From Pohlia nutans (Eukaryota; Streptophyta; Bryopsida; Bryales; Mniaceae): a DNA stretch of 64,000 nt. This document shows, in pieces, positions 24,845-36,873 of the stretch. The position numbers and the translations under genes are program-made. The notes under the pieces are model-generated. The model saw only the letters and a program-made list of their open reading frames with translations, ran no database searches and was not told the DNA's origin. The stretch covers positions 7,587,501 through 7,651,500 of the forward strand of contig CM040094.1 in assembly GCA_022496805.1 (NCBI GenBank), written 5' to 3'. The number at the start of each line of letters is the position of its first letter. The first letter of the stretch is position 1.

Positions 24845-25097
24845 CACAAGAAGTTTTGGAGCTGTTAGCCCTTGGCGCTAAACCGGCGGGGGCTAATATT
24901 TGGCACTTTAGCCCCGGCTAAACCTGCCCTTCCTTTCAGCTCGCTAAAGATTAGCCCCAGTAATGAGACCATTTTGGGGGCTAAAGTCCAAAGTAGAAAG
25001 AAATCTCGGATTTTTTGCCGCGTGTGTAAAGGGGGGCTAATTGGGGGACTAACGCACACTGCGTTAGCCCCGGCTAATGTCTTGGAAACTTCTTGTG
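24845..25097. mobile_element. CACAAGAAG-family miniature element, copy C (ccc duplication)
   Basis: It starts CACAAGAAGTTTTGGAGC and ends CTTCTTGTG in the opposite orientation to copy B. ccc lies on both sides (24842-24844 and 25098-25100). The empty site 'gccacccccaccattc' is present near 39936. It is 253 bp and non-coding. Confidence 0.9.
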
Positions 25098-27671
25098 CCC
25101 CACCATTCATACATTCTAACACCCCACTATTCTAAGTTGAGGCATCATTATCTGGAAACATGTATGCATTAGAGTTAACCGAAAAGTTAGCTCAAAGAGG
25201 AAAGTTTTAGCAAACTCCTCTTGAACTTGTATTGAAATATAAATAGAGCAAAAACTAGTTCATGATGAGATGAGAGACGATCTAAAGCATGCCACTGTCA
25301 TTATTCTCCACACCTCGCAATGACTTCCACACCTCCTTCCAAAGCTCCAAGCCCATGGCCCACAAGGGGACAAGTTATGACACGACACTATTCAACCCAA
25401 GGATAGCTCAAAGGAGAGGTTAGAAGTAGAGCAAAAAGGGAGGTTAGATGGGCTTCTTTTTTGTTAGTTAACAGTATTGAGGAATGTAAAAGAGCCACAG
25501 ACTCATCCTCTCCCTTAGTCGGATCTCTTGTGATTTTGTGAAGAATCTATGTTCCACGCGCACCTTTTATCACGGAGGAGCATTTTTGTTGTTATTATTA
25601 TTCGTTCAAATTTAATTTCACTGAATCCTTTTGGTAAATGAGAGAGGATTTGAGAGTTTTGGATTACGGCAATTGGACTCTAGGACTATGAATAAGTTAT
25701 GAGTATTCGAAGTGTTGATTATAGGTGCACCATGACTTCGCACTACGCTATATTTAGAATGATGGTGTGAACATGTTCATCATTGTTTTATGCAAGAGTT
25801 GGGTAAATTTTGATTAGGGATGTCATTTCAAACAATGGGCATTATGGGTATTACAACCCCTGTGCATAATCCATACAAGAGTATCAATGGAGTTCTCTTT
25901 TCATTGTGACAATCCATTTGCTCACCTGTTTCTAATGATATGATCTTGTTTTTCATATTGTGTGTACATTTTAAGACTTTGACGTTCAATAGAAATAACT
26001 ACAATAGAGTTATTTGTAAAATCAAAGCCATGTAGCTTGTTTTTTGACTAGAGTTTTTCTTTTGTAAATAACTTTCATTGACCATAAATTTTGACATGAA
26101 GCGCCGACTTGCTTGGTGTTGGTGAGCATGTGCTTGATGTGGGGGTACGTACGTGGAGATTCTCGTTTGGGAAGTTGTATGAGGTATGAAGGATCCTCAT
26201 TCGCATTGAGGAGCTTCAAGGTTCAAATGTATGTGACAATATAGAGCATTGTTTAGATTGATCAAAATTTTAAAAATGAAAACTCATTTTTGCCAGGCTT
26301 TAAGCTAAAAATCTAGTTTTGCCTTGGCTTTGCTCTTGTAGAAATATTTTGCTCAACTTCACACATAAATGTAATGTGTGAAGTTTTGATTTTAAGAAGG
26401 TGTATTACAAGACACTAATGCTAACCACGTTTGGAAAGTTGGAAAGTAAATCAAGTGTTCATAGAATTCTCTTGAAATAAATCAGTGAGTACAATTCTAT
26501 TGACATTTGATATCTTGGTCAAATACAATATATTAAAGTACTAACAACTTCGCCATAGAATACCGCATGTGAGGTCAGATTTGGACAATACCATGTCGAA
26601 ATCTAATTTCCACATCATATTATGAGAGGTCCACGTCACCATAAACCAATCACAAGATGACAAATGGCACTTTTGGACAAAATGTAATTCAGTAACGTCA
26701 AAACTGACCACGACGAAGGGTGGTTAACCCCTAACTGCCCAACCATGCAGAATTTGCATGATGTACAGATTTGAAGCCTCTTTTCTCATCCATACGACAC
26801 TTTTTGCAGTGTGGTTTTTTTACTGTAGATTTTATGGGTAGTTAGGGTCACACGTGTGAAAGTTTTATACGAAAATACCGGATTGGTAAATTTTGAGAGA
26901 CGTTTATCACTCAAAGCGTTCCATTTTCAACAAAATTTTGTGAAACTTTTGAGCTCAATTGACAAGACCGGATGAGAGAATGGGTATGGGTTTGGATGAA
27001 TAATGGGCGACTGGACGGACGTTCTTGGGGAAAGACAGCTTTTTTGTACCACTCCCATTGCCTGGAAGGTTGATCTGGTCATCGGGGGGGGCCTGGCCCT
27101 GACAACTTCAGATGAATGCTTTTATTGCTAGTCGCTTTGAAAGACGAGAGATTGCCACATGTCGTAATCTTAGGAATGCAAAGACTAGCTCGGCCGTTGA
27201 GAGGCATGTACTGCAGTTTGAATATAAAATCGACTAAGCTGACTTCTTCTGAAAACTTGAATTTTGAATTTCACCTCGTTCACAAGTGCCAAGTGAATTG
27301 GCAAGCGGCGGTTTGGAGAAATTACTAGCATAACCGGTAAGTTCCAATGAGGCTGCGGCATAACTCACAAGGATCGGCATTCAGATCTGTACAAGGGCTG
27401 GCAGCAGCTAACGGTACTGCACAGAAGGTTCGATGAACCAGATTTCTAACAAAATTTTCACTCCACATTGATTGGAGCCAACGGGAAATTGGTAACGGTT
27501 TAGAGATTTCGAACTTGCATTCAATCAACAATGTGACTGAAACGAGTACATTGCATAAAAAGGGCTACTCGGATTTGCATCCTCAAAGTGTGATGATTTT
27601 AGAATAGTGAGAGAATTGTCACGCAGCAAATAGAATGTCACAACAGTTTCTAGCTTTCATCGTCTAACAAA

Positions 27672-28103
27672 ATGTCGCAGCAGCTAGATCTACATCGTAC
27701 TAAACTTGAAGAAGGGAAGAGAATCATTGAGGCGTGGTGTGCAAGTGAGGGGTATAGTATTAAGCAAGCGCGGAGGCTGATTCGGTTGCTCAACGCACTA
27801 ATTCTACTTGCGCAGCCCGTGAGAGAGGGTCTCACTAGGCAAGCCACACCATCCGGCCTCAGATTTCTGTGGCGTTACCATGCAGCAACAATTCTCAAAT
27901 GGAAGCGGCGAAGGACAGAGGGTGAGCAACACGGCTTCAACAATGCCATCAACGACTGGCTCCGTACTCAATGGTGGAGTGATCTGGCAGCACACGGCGA
28001 ATCTGTTAAACACGACGGGATTACCACAAGCTCATCAACCAAGGCCGGATTGGACAGAGAGGGCGGCAGTTCAACCATCCACAAACGCGCTCGTCGCGAT
28101 TGA
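27672..28103 (+). CDS. Upstream ORF of the piggyBac element, function unknown
   Basis: A 143-residue frame starts with ATG inside the piggyBac element and overlaps the start of the transposase frame in a different frame. The first 85 residues look folded and helical, with a basic patch ILKWKRRRTEGEQHG; the tail is polar. I recognise no domain. It may be a separate accessory protein, or a first exon spliced into the transposase frame. I cannot tell which from sequence alone. The frame is free of stops over 432 bp, but that is not long enough to prove coding. Confidence 0.4.
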   Translation: MSQQLDLHRTKLEEGKRIIEAWCASEGYSIKQARRLIRLLNALILLAQPVREGLTRQATPSGLRFLWRYHAATILKWKRRRTEGEQHGFNNAINDWLRTQWWSDLAAHGESVKHDGITTSSSTKAGLDREGGSSTIHKRARRD

Positions 28104-30588
28104 TGAGGTGCAAGGGTGGAGCGGGCATGCAGAGGAAGAGAGCGACGAGGAGGCCGATCTGCTTGACCAAGGCACGGCCGATTCACTGCATGGGTGCTCT
28201 GAGGACAGTGACTGCAGTGACTTAGAGGATCTCATGAGAAATGAGGGAAGGCACAACACTGACAAATCCAGCGACGAGGATAGCAGAGAACAAAGCGACG
28301 AAGATGGAGACAGCGTACCTGATGGAGCGAGCGGTGGTGGAGGTCTGTCTACGATCGATGCAGTCCAAGCGACTGTGTTGGGTGAGAGTTCGGCGGCCGG
28401 ACGTCTGCGCATGCGGAACCTTGCAAGGGCGAAGGCGACAGTAACTGCAGTTGGGGACACGCAGGCACTGGATGAAGGCAACACGATCGGCCATCGACGT
28501 GGCAGAGGGTCACTCGGCGGGCGAGGGCCCACACGCGGCTTTGGACGCGGTTCCAGCTCCACACGAGGGCGAGGCCGACAAGTCCAAGATTCACAGACAG
28601 CGCATGAAGGCACGGCGGAATTCGGGGGAACGGCATTGACTCAAAGACCAGTCCATGGAGATGTGGAGGGCACAGCAGAATCCGAGGGCACGGTGGAATT
28701 TGGGGCCGCGGCGTTCGCTCAAGGACCAGCAGCGTCGCAAGCACGAGGGACACGCGGTGGGCGCTGCACTCGTGGGCGCGCTATTCGTGGCCGCAGCCTT
28801 GTGGCTCAGGCTATTTTTGCTGGACCCCAAGCTGTCCTGGCGACCAGCGAGGCAGGACAGTCCCGCGGCAGGGGAGGAAGAGGGCGACGAGGCGGCCGAA
28901 GGTCTCCTGGAGCAACTGCCGAGGTGCTAGAATTCACCATGAATTGCGGGGAAGGCACCGGTGCAGCGCCAGAAAGTCAAAGGGCAAGAACTTCAGGTGG
29001 ACAAGGCCAGCAGAAGCGGCGGAAGGTGACACAAGCTGACATCGACAAAACTTGGGATCAATCCAGGTCAGATTATATCCATCCCTCTTTTCTCTTTTTA
29101 GGTGATACTCCTGGACCCATATGGCAACCACGGGATTTACCACCACCTATATGCATTTTTGAGAGATTTATCACTCAAATAACATTAGGTAAATTGTGTG
29201 ATGAAACCAACCGGTACGCTGCAACTGTGAACGAAAAAGGAAGCCTAAGAGGTGGAAAAGATTGGTGGAAATTGACAATTCCTGAATTGCAAGCTTGGTT
29301 AGGAATTTGCATCCTCATGGGTGTAAAAATTCTACCCAATCATAGAGCCTATTGGAAAGCGAGTGATCCATTCATGCATTGTCGCGTTATTTCATCGTGC
29401 ATGTCACGGTCGCGGTTTGAGAGGATTTCTGCTTGCATTCATGTTGTGGATGACCGCGGCTTGCCGGCTCGGGGTGATCCACAACATGATAAGTTGACGA
29501 AGCTTCGGTGGCTATTGACCGAAGTTCGTCGTAAATGCCAAGAGAATTGGAATTTAGGACAAATGATTACGGTGGATGAAATGATGGTTAGATACAAAGG
29601 CAAGTATTGTCCAATTCGGCAATACTTGCCAAAAAAACCTTGCAAGTGGGGGGTGAAAGTATGGTGCATTGCGGACTCTAGCAAAAAATACGTGTACGAT
29701 TTCGAGGTTTATACGGGCGCTTCAATTTGAGGCTCATTACAATCATCTAAGCCCGGTGAGGCAAAAACCGGCTATGAAGTGGTTATGAATCTCATGTCGC
29801 AATTGCATGGGCGTAACCATTTTGTATTCATCGACAATTTCTTCACTTCGGTGAAATTGTTGATGGACATGGCGCAATTGGGGACATTTGGTACTGGGAC
29901 AGTGCGTTCTGATTGCATTGGACTTCCTTCAGCGCTTGCGGATAAAAAGCGTTGGAGCACAAAGCCACAAGGATCGCTTGGTTGGCGCATGCATGTGAGC
30001 GGTAAGTTGTCATGTGTAGTATGGGTAGACAAAAAACCGGTCCTCTTATTGTCTACTCACGCTAAACCAATGTCAAGCGATCCTCTAAACCCGGAGACTG
30101 TGCCTCGAACTCTCAAGGGCCGCAAGGAAAATATTCCAACATCTCCCGTTCACAAGGAATACACCACGTGGATGCGTGGTGTTGACGTGTCTGACCAACT
30201 TCGTGGAGAGTACTCTTGCCAGGTTAGAAGCCACAAGTGGTGGCACCGTTTGTTGTTTTTCATGATTGACACGTGTCGTGTCAACTCTTGGCTTATCCAC
30301 AAAAGTTATTCCAAGATGGCGGGGAAGCGTGCACTTGACCACATTGATTTCACCATGAATCTAGCGGAGGCTCTTATGGCTAATTGGGGCAAAAGAAGAG
30401 GAGTCACTTCGGTTTACAACCGCCGCCCATGTGTTCATTCACTTGTGAAGACCACGAAAAGAAGAGTGTGTAGGCATTGTCACTCCACGCCACTCACTAA
30501 TTTATCATGTCTACAATGCGGGGACGTGTATTTCCATCTTGGGGCTTGTCTTTCCAAGGCCCATTTTCCACTTCGACGGTACGATTGA
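27880..30588 (+). pseudogene. piggyBac transposase with RG-rich N-terminal extension, one in-frame stop
   Basis: One frame runs from ATG at 27880 to a stop ending at 30588, broken only by TGA at 29728-29730, about 902 residues. The first 380 are disordered: an acidic Ser/Asp/Glu part, then many RGRG and RGG repeats ending in a QQKRRKV nuclear-signal-like patch. The DDE core starts near IWQPRDLPPP. Catalytic aspartates are visible in ITVDEMM (residue 566), VFIDNFFTS (652) and MRGVDVSDQL (769), followed by the conserved SHKWW. A C-terminal cysteine-rich zinc-binding tail reads CRHCHSTPLTNLSCLQCGD then C. Intact ends and motifs suggest a young copy. The stop follows YTGASI and could have arisen from a single C-to-T change in a CGA codon (inference). 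Confidence 0.92.
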
Positions 30589-32472
30589 TCTTAGCACTTT
30601 TCCTTCAATGTCTCTCATTCTAATATTGGTGTGGTTAGATTTTTGGGTCATGGGGGGAAAAAAAATTGGCTAGATTCTTTACCCCTTAGGATTTTATTAC
30701 TCTTCTAACATCTTCCATTGTGTTGTCAAATTTGGAGTAGATTGCTGGCTATAGTCTTTGTTTGTCATGGGTATGTGTAGCCAACAAAAAAAATTGGTAT
30801 AAGAGAAGGTGATTTTTTGGTTATGCATACTACAGTAAGGAATTTTCACAATTCTGTAATTCACTTTACCTCTCTAAAAATTACAGTAACAAATTTCACC
30901 TTACCTTTCTAAAAAAATTACAATACAAAATTGTACTACTTGCAGTAAGGGCAATTAGGGGTTGACATGATGGAATTTACCATGGGAATGGATTGTACAG
31001 GTAAGAGTGTTTGGAGAGGGCCTGGTGAATTTCATCGTGGGCTTGGAACGTCAGTACATTTTTGGAGTTCGGCTTATATTTTTGGATTTCGGCCTCTGCC
31101 GTGTCACGTCTACCAGGCATCGTGGGTCAGGGCCCATAAACTTGCCATCAACGACTGGATTTTAGAGACTGCCGTTGCTATCTTGTTGGGGACACGCAGG
31201 CAACAGCTGGTGAGCTCGGTTGCGCCTCAAACCCTGGACCCACTCAGGAATACTCATGCACGCTGGTTTCTCCAAATTTGGGGCGATCGGTTCTGGCTCG
31301 CTGCTCGGTGTCTGCTGGCCTTGAGGGCCGCGCCGTTGCTGACTCTACCCTCCATCTGCCTTCATGCGCTTCAGTTGCCTTCATGCGCTTCAGTCTGCTG
31401 AAGGGTGTTTGTGGACTCCTTGCAGCAGGCCCAGGGACTGGCGGACGGGTTTTGGAACCTCACTGGAGCATCGCGGAGTTCCAGGTTTTTTTATCACAGG
31501 GTTGCTCGGCAGGCAGGGCGACCGGCGGTGTTGCTCGGAGTCTCATTGCAATCTCGACAGGGGAGGACGGCGCTCGGTGTTGTTCGGCCCAGTCTCACTG
31601 CAATCTCCACAGCAGGCTGCGACAGTCCCGTGGAAAGGGTTCTCCACACAAGGCCGCAATGTTGACTCTTTTATGAGTAAGTGGAACACTTCTGAACTTT
31701 TGGCCGATCTGCTTCAGATAATCAGTGCTAGTATCTCGAGTTGTTTTTGGGTTCTTGCACACGGTTGTAGAGGATGTCGCCATGATGTACAACACTGAGA
31801 AGTGGAATTGCCTGATCTTGTGTAGCGACAGACAAACACGGGACTCATTGGAGCAAACACCGACGACGTAGCGGTTGGGAGTCACATGACAAGGACTGTA
31901 GGGTAGTGGGACTATTGTTTTAGTTTGCCTTTGCCCGGAACTACTGCTCGCCAGAAATATATTTGCCCGTCTGACACTTCTGTGGCAGTTCAACTACCTT
32001 GTTACGTTCCCTTGCATTCCATGCTCATCCTAGCCCGGTCAGCCGGGCATGGAGTTGTCTACTTGTGCATTTCATGATGGTCACATTGCAAGCATCACAT
32101 TTCGTTCCCAATACGGTCTGAGCTCTCCAAAAAAATTCTAGGCTGTTGTGTTGCTCATGAACTCATGAGAATAATTTTTTTTCGATTTTTTGGAGATGGT
32201 TCGAATGCCTAAATCTGAAAAAAGATCCTGAAAAACCACTCTGCCCGTCAAAGTCAACCCCCAAAAATTCTTGGTCAAACACTATTATCTCCACATCCAT
32301 GAATCTAAATTGCAAAAAGTTTCACTCCACTCATTCCCCTCAACACAACACTTAAAATCATACGGTGGATTACCAAGAAAATCATTCCAAAGCAGTCTTG
32401 TGGAGGAATGAAAAATTGCTCAAAAACAGCTTAAAAAAATCGCAGGAAGTGGTGAGGTCGTTTAGGGGTTAA

Positions 32473-33050
32473 TAGTGATGCCTACAGGAAAGTCTACATG
32501 CAGAGTTAAATACCGGCGCTGGTGGTCTTACGGCAGTCACCATCGCCGGTAAGTGTGAAACGGACCTGAACCACCGGTAGGGAGAATCGAACTCCCACCC
32601 CCGCAAAAAGTGAACTGTAAAAAGTTGACGGGAGACACCTAGAGAGCCTGAAGGAACATTCCCGATGGATATTTCCACCAGGCTCACTTAGCACCCCCGC
32701 CACATAACCTCTGTCATTTAACTGTATCATTTATGCCAATGTGTGAATTCACAATGCTCCCAGCATTTCAAAGGATCAGGCAGTTCTGAATGTCTTGTGC
32801 AGCTACCGACGCATAAAGAGAGTAAGGAACTGTGATTTTTCGCTTACGTGTGCCTAGCCTGTAGGAATTACAGACCTACAACCCACACTATTATTCCCTG
32901 CCACCCTGACCTGGCCCGAGCTTGAAATGAATGTATCATCACCCCAGTTACCATTCGATCTCACTAACAACAATCCAACTCGGGCAATAGCGAGGGTTCA
33001 TGACACAGCTGAGATTCACCAACAGATTGACCGACGCACAACAGATCTGC
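32473..33050 (-). repeat. Module M2, copy 3, with tRNA-like B box
   Basis: It is complete at both ends. The minus strand contains gggagttcgattctccct (about 32577-32595) followed by 'accggtggttcaggtcc'. The conserved 3' part runs to the 'gagggttcatgacacag' stretch. Confidence 0.6.
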
Positions 33051-34267
33051 GCTAGATTCGTTCAAAAGAATTTAATTTCACTAAATCCTTTTGGCAAATG
33101 AGAGAGGATTTCGGAGTTTTGGATTACGACAATTGGACTCTAGGTCTATGAATAAGTTATGAGTATTCAAAGTGTTCAACATAGGTGCACCATAACTTCA
33201 CACTAGGCTTTATGTTTAGAGTGATGGGCATTATGGGTATTACAACTCTCGTGCGTAATCCATACAAGACTATCAATGGAGTTCTTTTATCATTGTGACA
33301 ATCCATCTGGCATCTGCTAACCTCTTTCTAATGATATGATATTGTTTTTCATATTGTGTGTACATTTTAAGACTTTGACGATCAATAGAAACAACTACAA
33401 TAGAGTTATTTGTAAAATCAAAGCCAGATCAGTAAATAAATTTCACTGTCCATGTTTGACATAAAGTGCCGACTTGCTTGGTGCCCAGGGGGTGCACTCT
33501 ACATTATGTTTGAGAATCACGTGTGTTCATGACCCCTTCTAAAAACCCCTTTGTATACAAGAGGTTATAATTATGTCTAAATACCTTTGTATACAAATAT
33601 ATTTCGGTTTAAATATATGTTTGATGTAAGTATACGTGAATATTTTCAATTCTAAATGTGTTTACTGTATGTATACGTAATGCGGAATATTCCAAATATA
33701 TATTTGAATTCTTTAAAAAAAATTGCAATGTTCAAATTGATACCCTTTATGTGCACTCACATATACTTGTACATGTTTACTACAATGCAGCCCCGGGGCT
33801 TGGTGTCGGTGAACAAGTGCTTGGTGTGGGTGTACATGGGGGATCTCCGTTAGGAACTCGTCTAAAATATAGTGGAGCTTCTTTAGCATTAGTAAGGTTC
33901 AAGGTTTGAATCTCTGTGACGATATAGACTGAGCATTGTTGTTGATTGAAATTTAAAAAGCAAAATCTTATTTTTGCCGCATTTCAAGCTACAAATCGAG
34001 TTTTGCCTTACCTTTGTTCTTGTGAAAATATTTTGCTAGAATTTACGGATAACTTTAAATCTATAATGTGTGAAGTTTTCATTCTAAAAAGGTATATTAC
34101 AAGCACTCAAGTGGCTAATGGTGACCACATTTGGAAAGTTGGAAAGTAAATCAAGTGTAGAATTCTTTTGAAATAAATCATTGAGTACAATTCTATTGAC
34201 ATTAGATATTTTCGTCAAATACAATATACCGGTACTAAGGTACAAATAACTTTGCAATGGAATATTT

Positions 34268-34855
34268 GATAGTGATGCCTACAGGAAAGTCTATATGTAG
34301 AGTTAAATAGGGGAGCTGGTGGTCTTACAGCAGTCACCATTGCCGGTATGTAAAAACCTGAAACCTGAACCACCGGCAGGGAGAATCGAACTCCCACCCC
34401 CGCAAAAGCGAACTATCAAAAGTGGGCTGTGGAACAGGTGAGCCTGAAGCAACATCCCCGATGGGTATCTCCGCCAGGCTCACCAAGCACCCCCGCCGCT
34501 TAACCTCAATCTTTTAACTTTAACATTTATACCAATATGTTAACTCACAATGCTCCCAGCACTTCAAAGGATCAGGCAGTTCTGAATGTCTTGTGCAGCT
34601 ACCGACGCATAAAGAGAGTAAGGAACTGCGACCATTCGCTTGCATGTGCCTTGCCTGTAGGAATTACGGACCTACAACCCACACTATTATTCCCTGCCAC
34701 CCTCACCTGGCCCGAGCTCGGAATGAATGTATCACCACCCCAGTCACCATTCGATCTCACTAACAACAATCCAACTCGGGCAATAGCGAGGGTTCATGAC
34801 TCAGCCGAGATTCACCAACAGATCGACCGACACACACCCCTTCCCGGTCAGGTCC
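34268..34855 (-). repeat. Module M2, copy 4, tRNA-like stretch plus hairpin
   Basis: On the minus strand a perfect 10-bp stem GGTGAGCCTG/CAGGCTCACC (34475-34484 and 34437-34446) is followed by 'gcgggggtgggagttcgat' and a B-box-like T-arm (34378-34396). 'TGGTGAGCCTGG' in the stem loosely resembles a polymerase III A box, but it lies farther from the B box than in a tRNA. This suggests a tRNA-related SINE absorbed into the block, and remains inference. Confidence 0.6.
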
Positions 34856-34856
34856 C

Positions 34857-35132
34857 CGAGGAAGTCACTGTCAAGAATTTAGATAACTATGATAGAACAA
34901 ATATAGGGTGTCTTTTATTCATTTGAGATAATAATTATAAATTCATAAAAGCAATATAGGGTATTTTAAAATCAATGTGGGAATATTTTAAGAATATTCC
35001 TAAAATCTACTTAGTGGAATATACCCTAAATATACTATAAATAATAGAATAATTCAATTATTTCATAGCCCCCCATTAAATACCCTTTGTACGTTCATAT
35101 GTACCCAAAATTTACACTAAGTGACTTCCCCA
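34857..35132. mobile_element. AT-rich insertion with short inverted ends between M2 and M3
   Basis: About 275 bp separate M2 from M3 here but not in the 21.6 kb copy. The ends read GGAAGTCACT and AGTGACTTCC. The target-site duplication is unclear, so the class is not assigned. The interior is AT-rich with 'atagggt' and 'taccctat' words. Confidence 0.5.
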
Positions 35133-35844
35133 AGTCAGGCCCCTCAAATAGATCGAATGTGTCCTACGTAGAGGGAGCTCATATACATGGTTCCCCTCTG
35201 TTGATTCCCCCGTGAGTGTCACATACTTTTCCCTGTGATTTCCGAGTTTTTGACATGCGTACAAATCACTTGCTTAAGTTAAGTCACCTACTTGTAGAAG
35301 GAAAGCTTTTACATGTGTCGAGTTCTAAAGCTCAGAGGGGAAAGTGACACTCACAGGGGAATCAACACAGGAAAACCATATGAGAGCCTTGTGCAACGCA
35401 AAGCGTCTCACTGGGTTTTGAACCTCATTTTACAGTAGTAGTGAATTAGATGCTACTTTCAAGCAATGGATGGCAGCAGAGTGAATGAATGAGTAATCAA
35501 GTGTGTGGGTGGGAGATATATGAATCAATCAATTGAAGAAGAGTGATTGTGGCGAGTGAGTGTACGACTGTACGTATAATTTGCGTACGTTGTCGGAATC
35601 TATCTGGTATAATTATACATTCTGTGACTAATCTAACTGTAATTGGTTCTCTGTCTGTGCTCCAGAAAGAGCACCCAGCATCTCATGACACTATTCTAAG
35701 TTGAGGCATCTGGAAACATTCAGGAATGCAAATGAGCGACGAACTGATCCTCTCCCTTAATTGAATCTGAACGTTGAATGTGGTTTGTGAGAATGTATGT
35801 TTCATGCGCTCCTTTTATTATGCAGGAGCACCGTTAGTAGTAGT

Positions 35845-35992
<148 letters not shown>

Positions 35993-36066
35993 GTTCAGAT
36001 TAATTAAGTTTCATAATTGAATCCTTTTGGCAAATGAAAGAGGATTTTGAGCCACATTTGAGTTAA

Positions 36067-36869
36067 CCCTTTAGTGCCTAGCAAGCCAGATTATGGTCAC
36101 TGCAACGTTGGAAATGCAAATAACAGAGAATCCGTGAAGAATTGGAACTTCAGTTCTGAAGTTTAGATTTGCGCACATACATTACGCACCTTCCAGAAAA
36201 AGAAATTTTCAATTTGGAATTGTACAACTATCAAAATACCTATCAACAGAACGCAAAAATACTGCAAATACTTGAAAATACAGTAAATACTTACAAATAC
36301 AACATATGTATTGTGTAGTATTTCTTGTGTTTGGAAGTTTGTTATCTTGTTTTATTTTTTTGGATTGTGTTCTCTTCTTCATCTTCCATTAGTGTGTGTA
36401 ATCCGATCTTGACTAATGTACCCACTCCTGTCAATTTTCAACGTATAAAATTTTGTCCTAAACCGTACATGGACAAGTCACTTTCACTTATAAATCTCAC
36501 AATAATTATGTGTGAGTCTATTTTTGATATGAAAGATTGCAACGGAGAGGTGTTGACATAGGACATAGCTGAACGTCTTTGCTTTTAATTTTGAAAATTT
36601 ACCTCAAATTCTATTTAACTTTGAAGTCACACACCCCCCAAAATCTCGTTTTTGAGTGTGCATTATACAGTTCAAATACATACTATAATCTTCCGATCCC
36701 ACCATCGGATGATTCTCAAATTTTAATAAAATGTGTGCTCTCGAGTTGAGAATAGAATTGTACGGTTACTTTCTAATTTAACCCATGCTATTTTTGGTAG
36801 TCTCAACCACAGTGGAAAAACCCACTGAAATCCAGAGCTGTCTGCTACAGTACCCTAGGCACTAAAGGG
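36067..36869 (-). mobile_element. piggyBac-type miniature element, copy 2 (TTAA)
   Basis: CCCTTTAGTGCC at the left and GGCACTAAAGGG at the right lie between TTAA at 36063-36066 and 36870-36873. The interior is the reverse of the element at 14258-15043. At 803 bp it is a non-coding inverted-repeat element that must borrow transposase; its ends differ from the 26.7 kb autonomous element. Confidence 0.88.
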
Positions 36870-36873
36870 TTAA

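Larger units (their letters stand above)
20629..26723. repeat. Tandem repeat cluster 1 (modules M1-M6)
   Basis: Two successive copies of a non-coding block of about 3 kb before insertions. M1 (20629-20997, again 26335-26723) starts 'gctcaacttcaca' and ends near 'actgaccacg'. M2 (21009-21589, 23690-24195) contains the tRNA-like stretch. M3 (21826-22363, 24225-24446) starts 'gatcgaatgtgtcctacg' or its remnant and ends at 'ctgtctgtgctcc'. M4 (about 22716-22990, 25100-25600) has 'tgatcctctccctta' and a short ATT run. M5 (about 22995-23460, 25600-26020) has 'gttatgagtattc' and 'gagatgtaattttaaacaat'. M6 (26000-26335) has 'gtgccgacttgcttggtg' or its equivalent. No long coding frame survives in any module. 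The order M5-M6-M1-M2 across copies shows a head-to-tail array. Confidence 0.75.
26728..32468 (+). mobile_element. piggyBac transposon, 5.7 kb, TTAA target duplication
   Basis: The left end is TTAA then CCCCTAACTGCCC (TTAA 26724-26727). The right end is the imperfect complement, GGTCGTTTAGGGG then TTAA (32469-32472). The 13-bp inverted ends with CCC/GGG tips and TTAA duplication are diagnostic of piggyBac. The element interrupts the repeat array exactly between modules M1 and M2. It carries the transposase locus (27880-30588) and about 0.95 kb and 1.9 kb of non-coding flanks. 26728-27671 and 30589-32468 contain no supported gene. The right flank contains GC-rich stretches (31000-31680) with a 20-bp direct repeat 'ccttcatgcgcttcag' at about 31362-31400. 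Confidence 0.93.

Noticed and set aside
28071..28753. Minus-strand ORFs over the piggyBac N-terminus
   Set aside because: They are antisense shadows of the acidic and RG-rich coding region, which is GC-rich and poor in stops on both strands.
30967..31990. Overlapping ORFs of 86-144 residues in the piggyBac right flank
   Set aside because: Three frames overlap on one strand with no domain; GC-rich non-coding DNA inside the element explains them.
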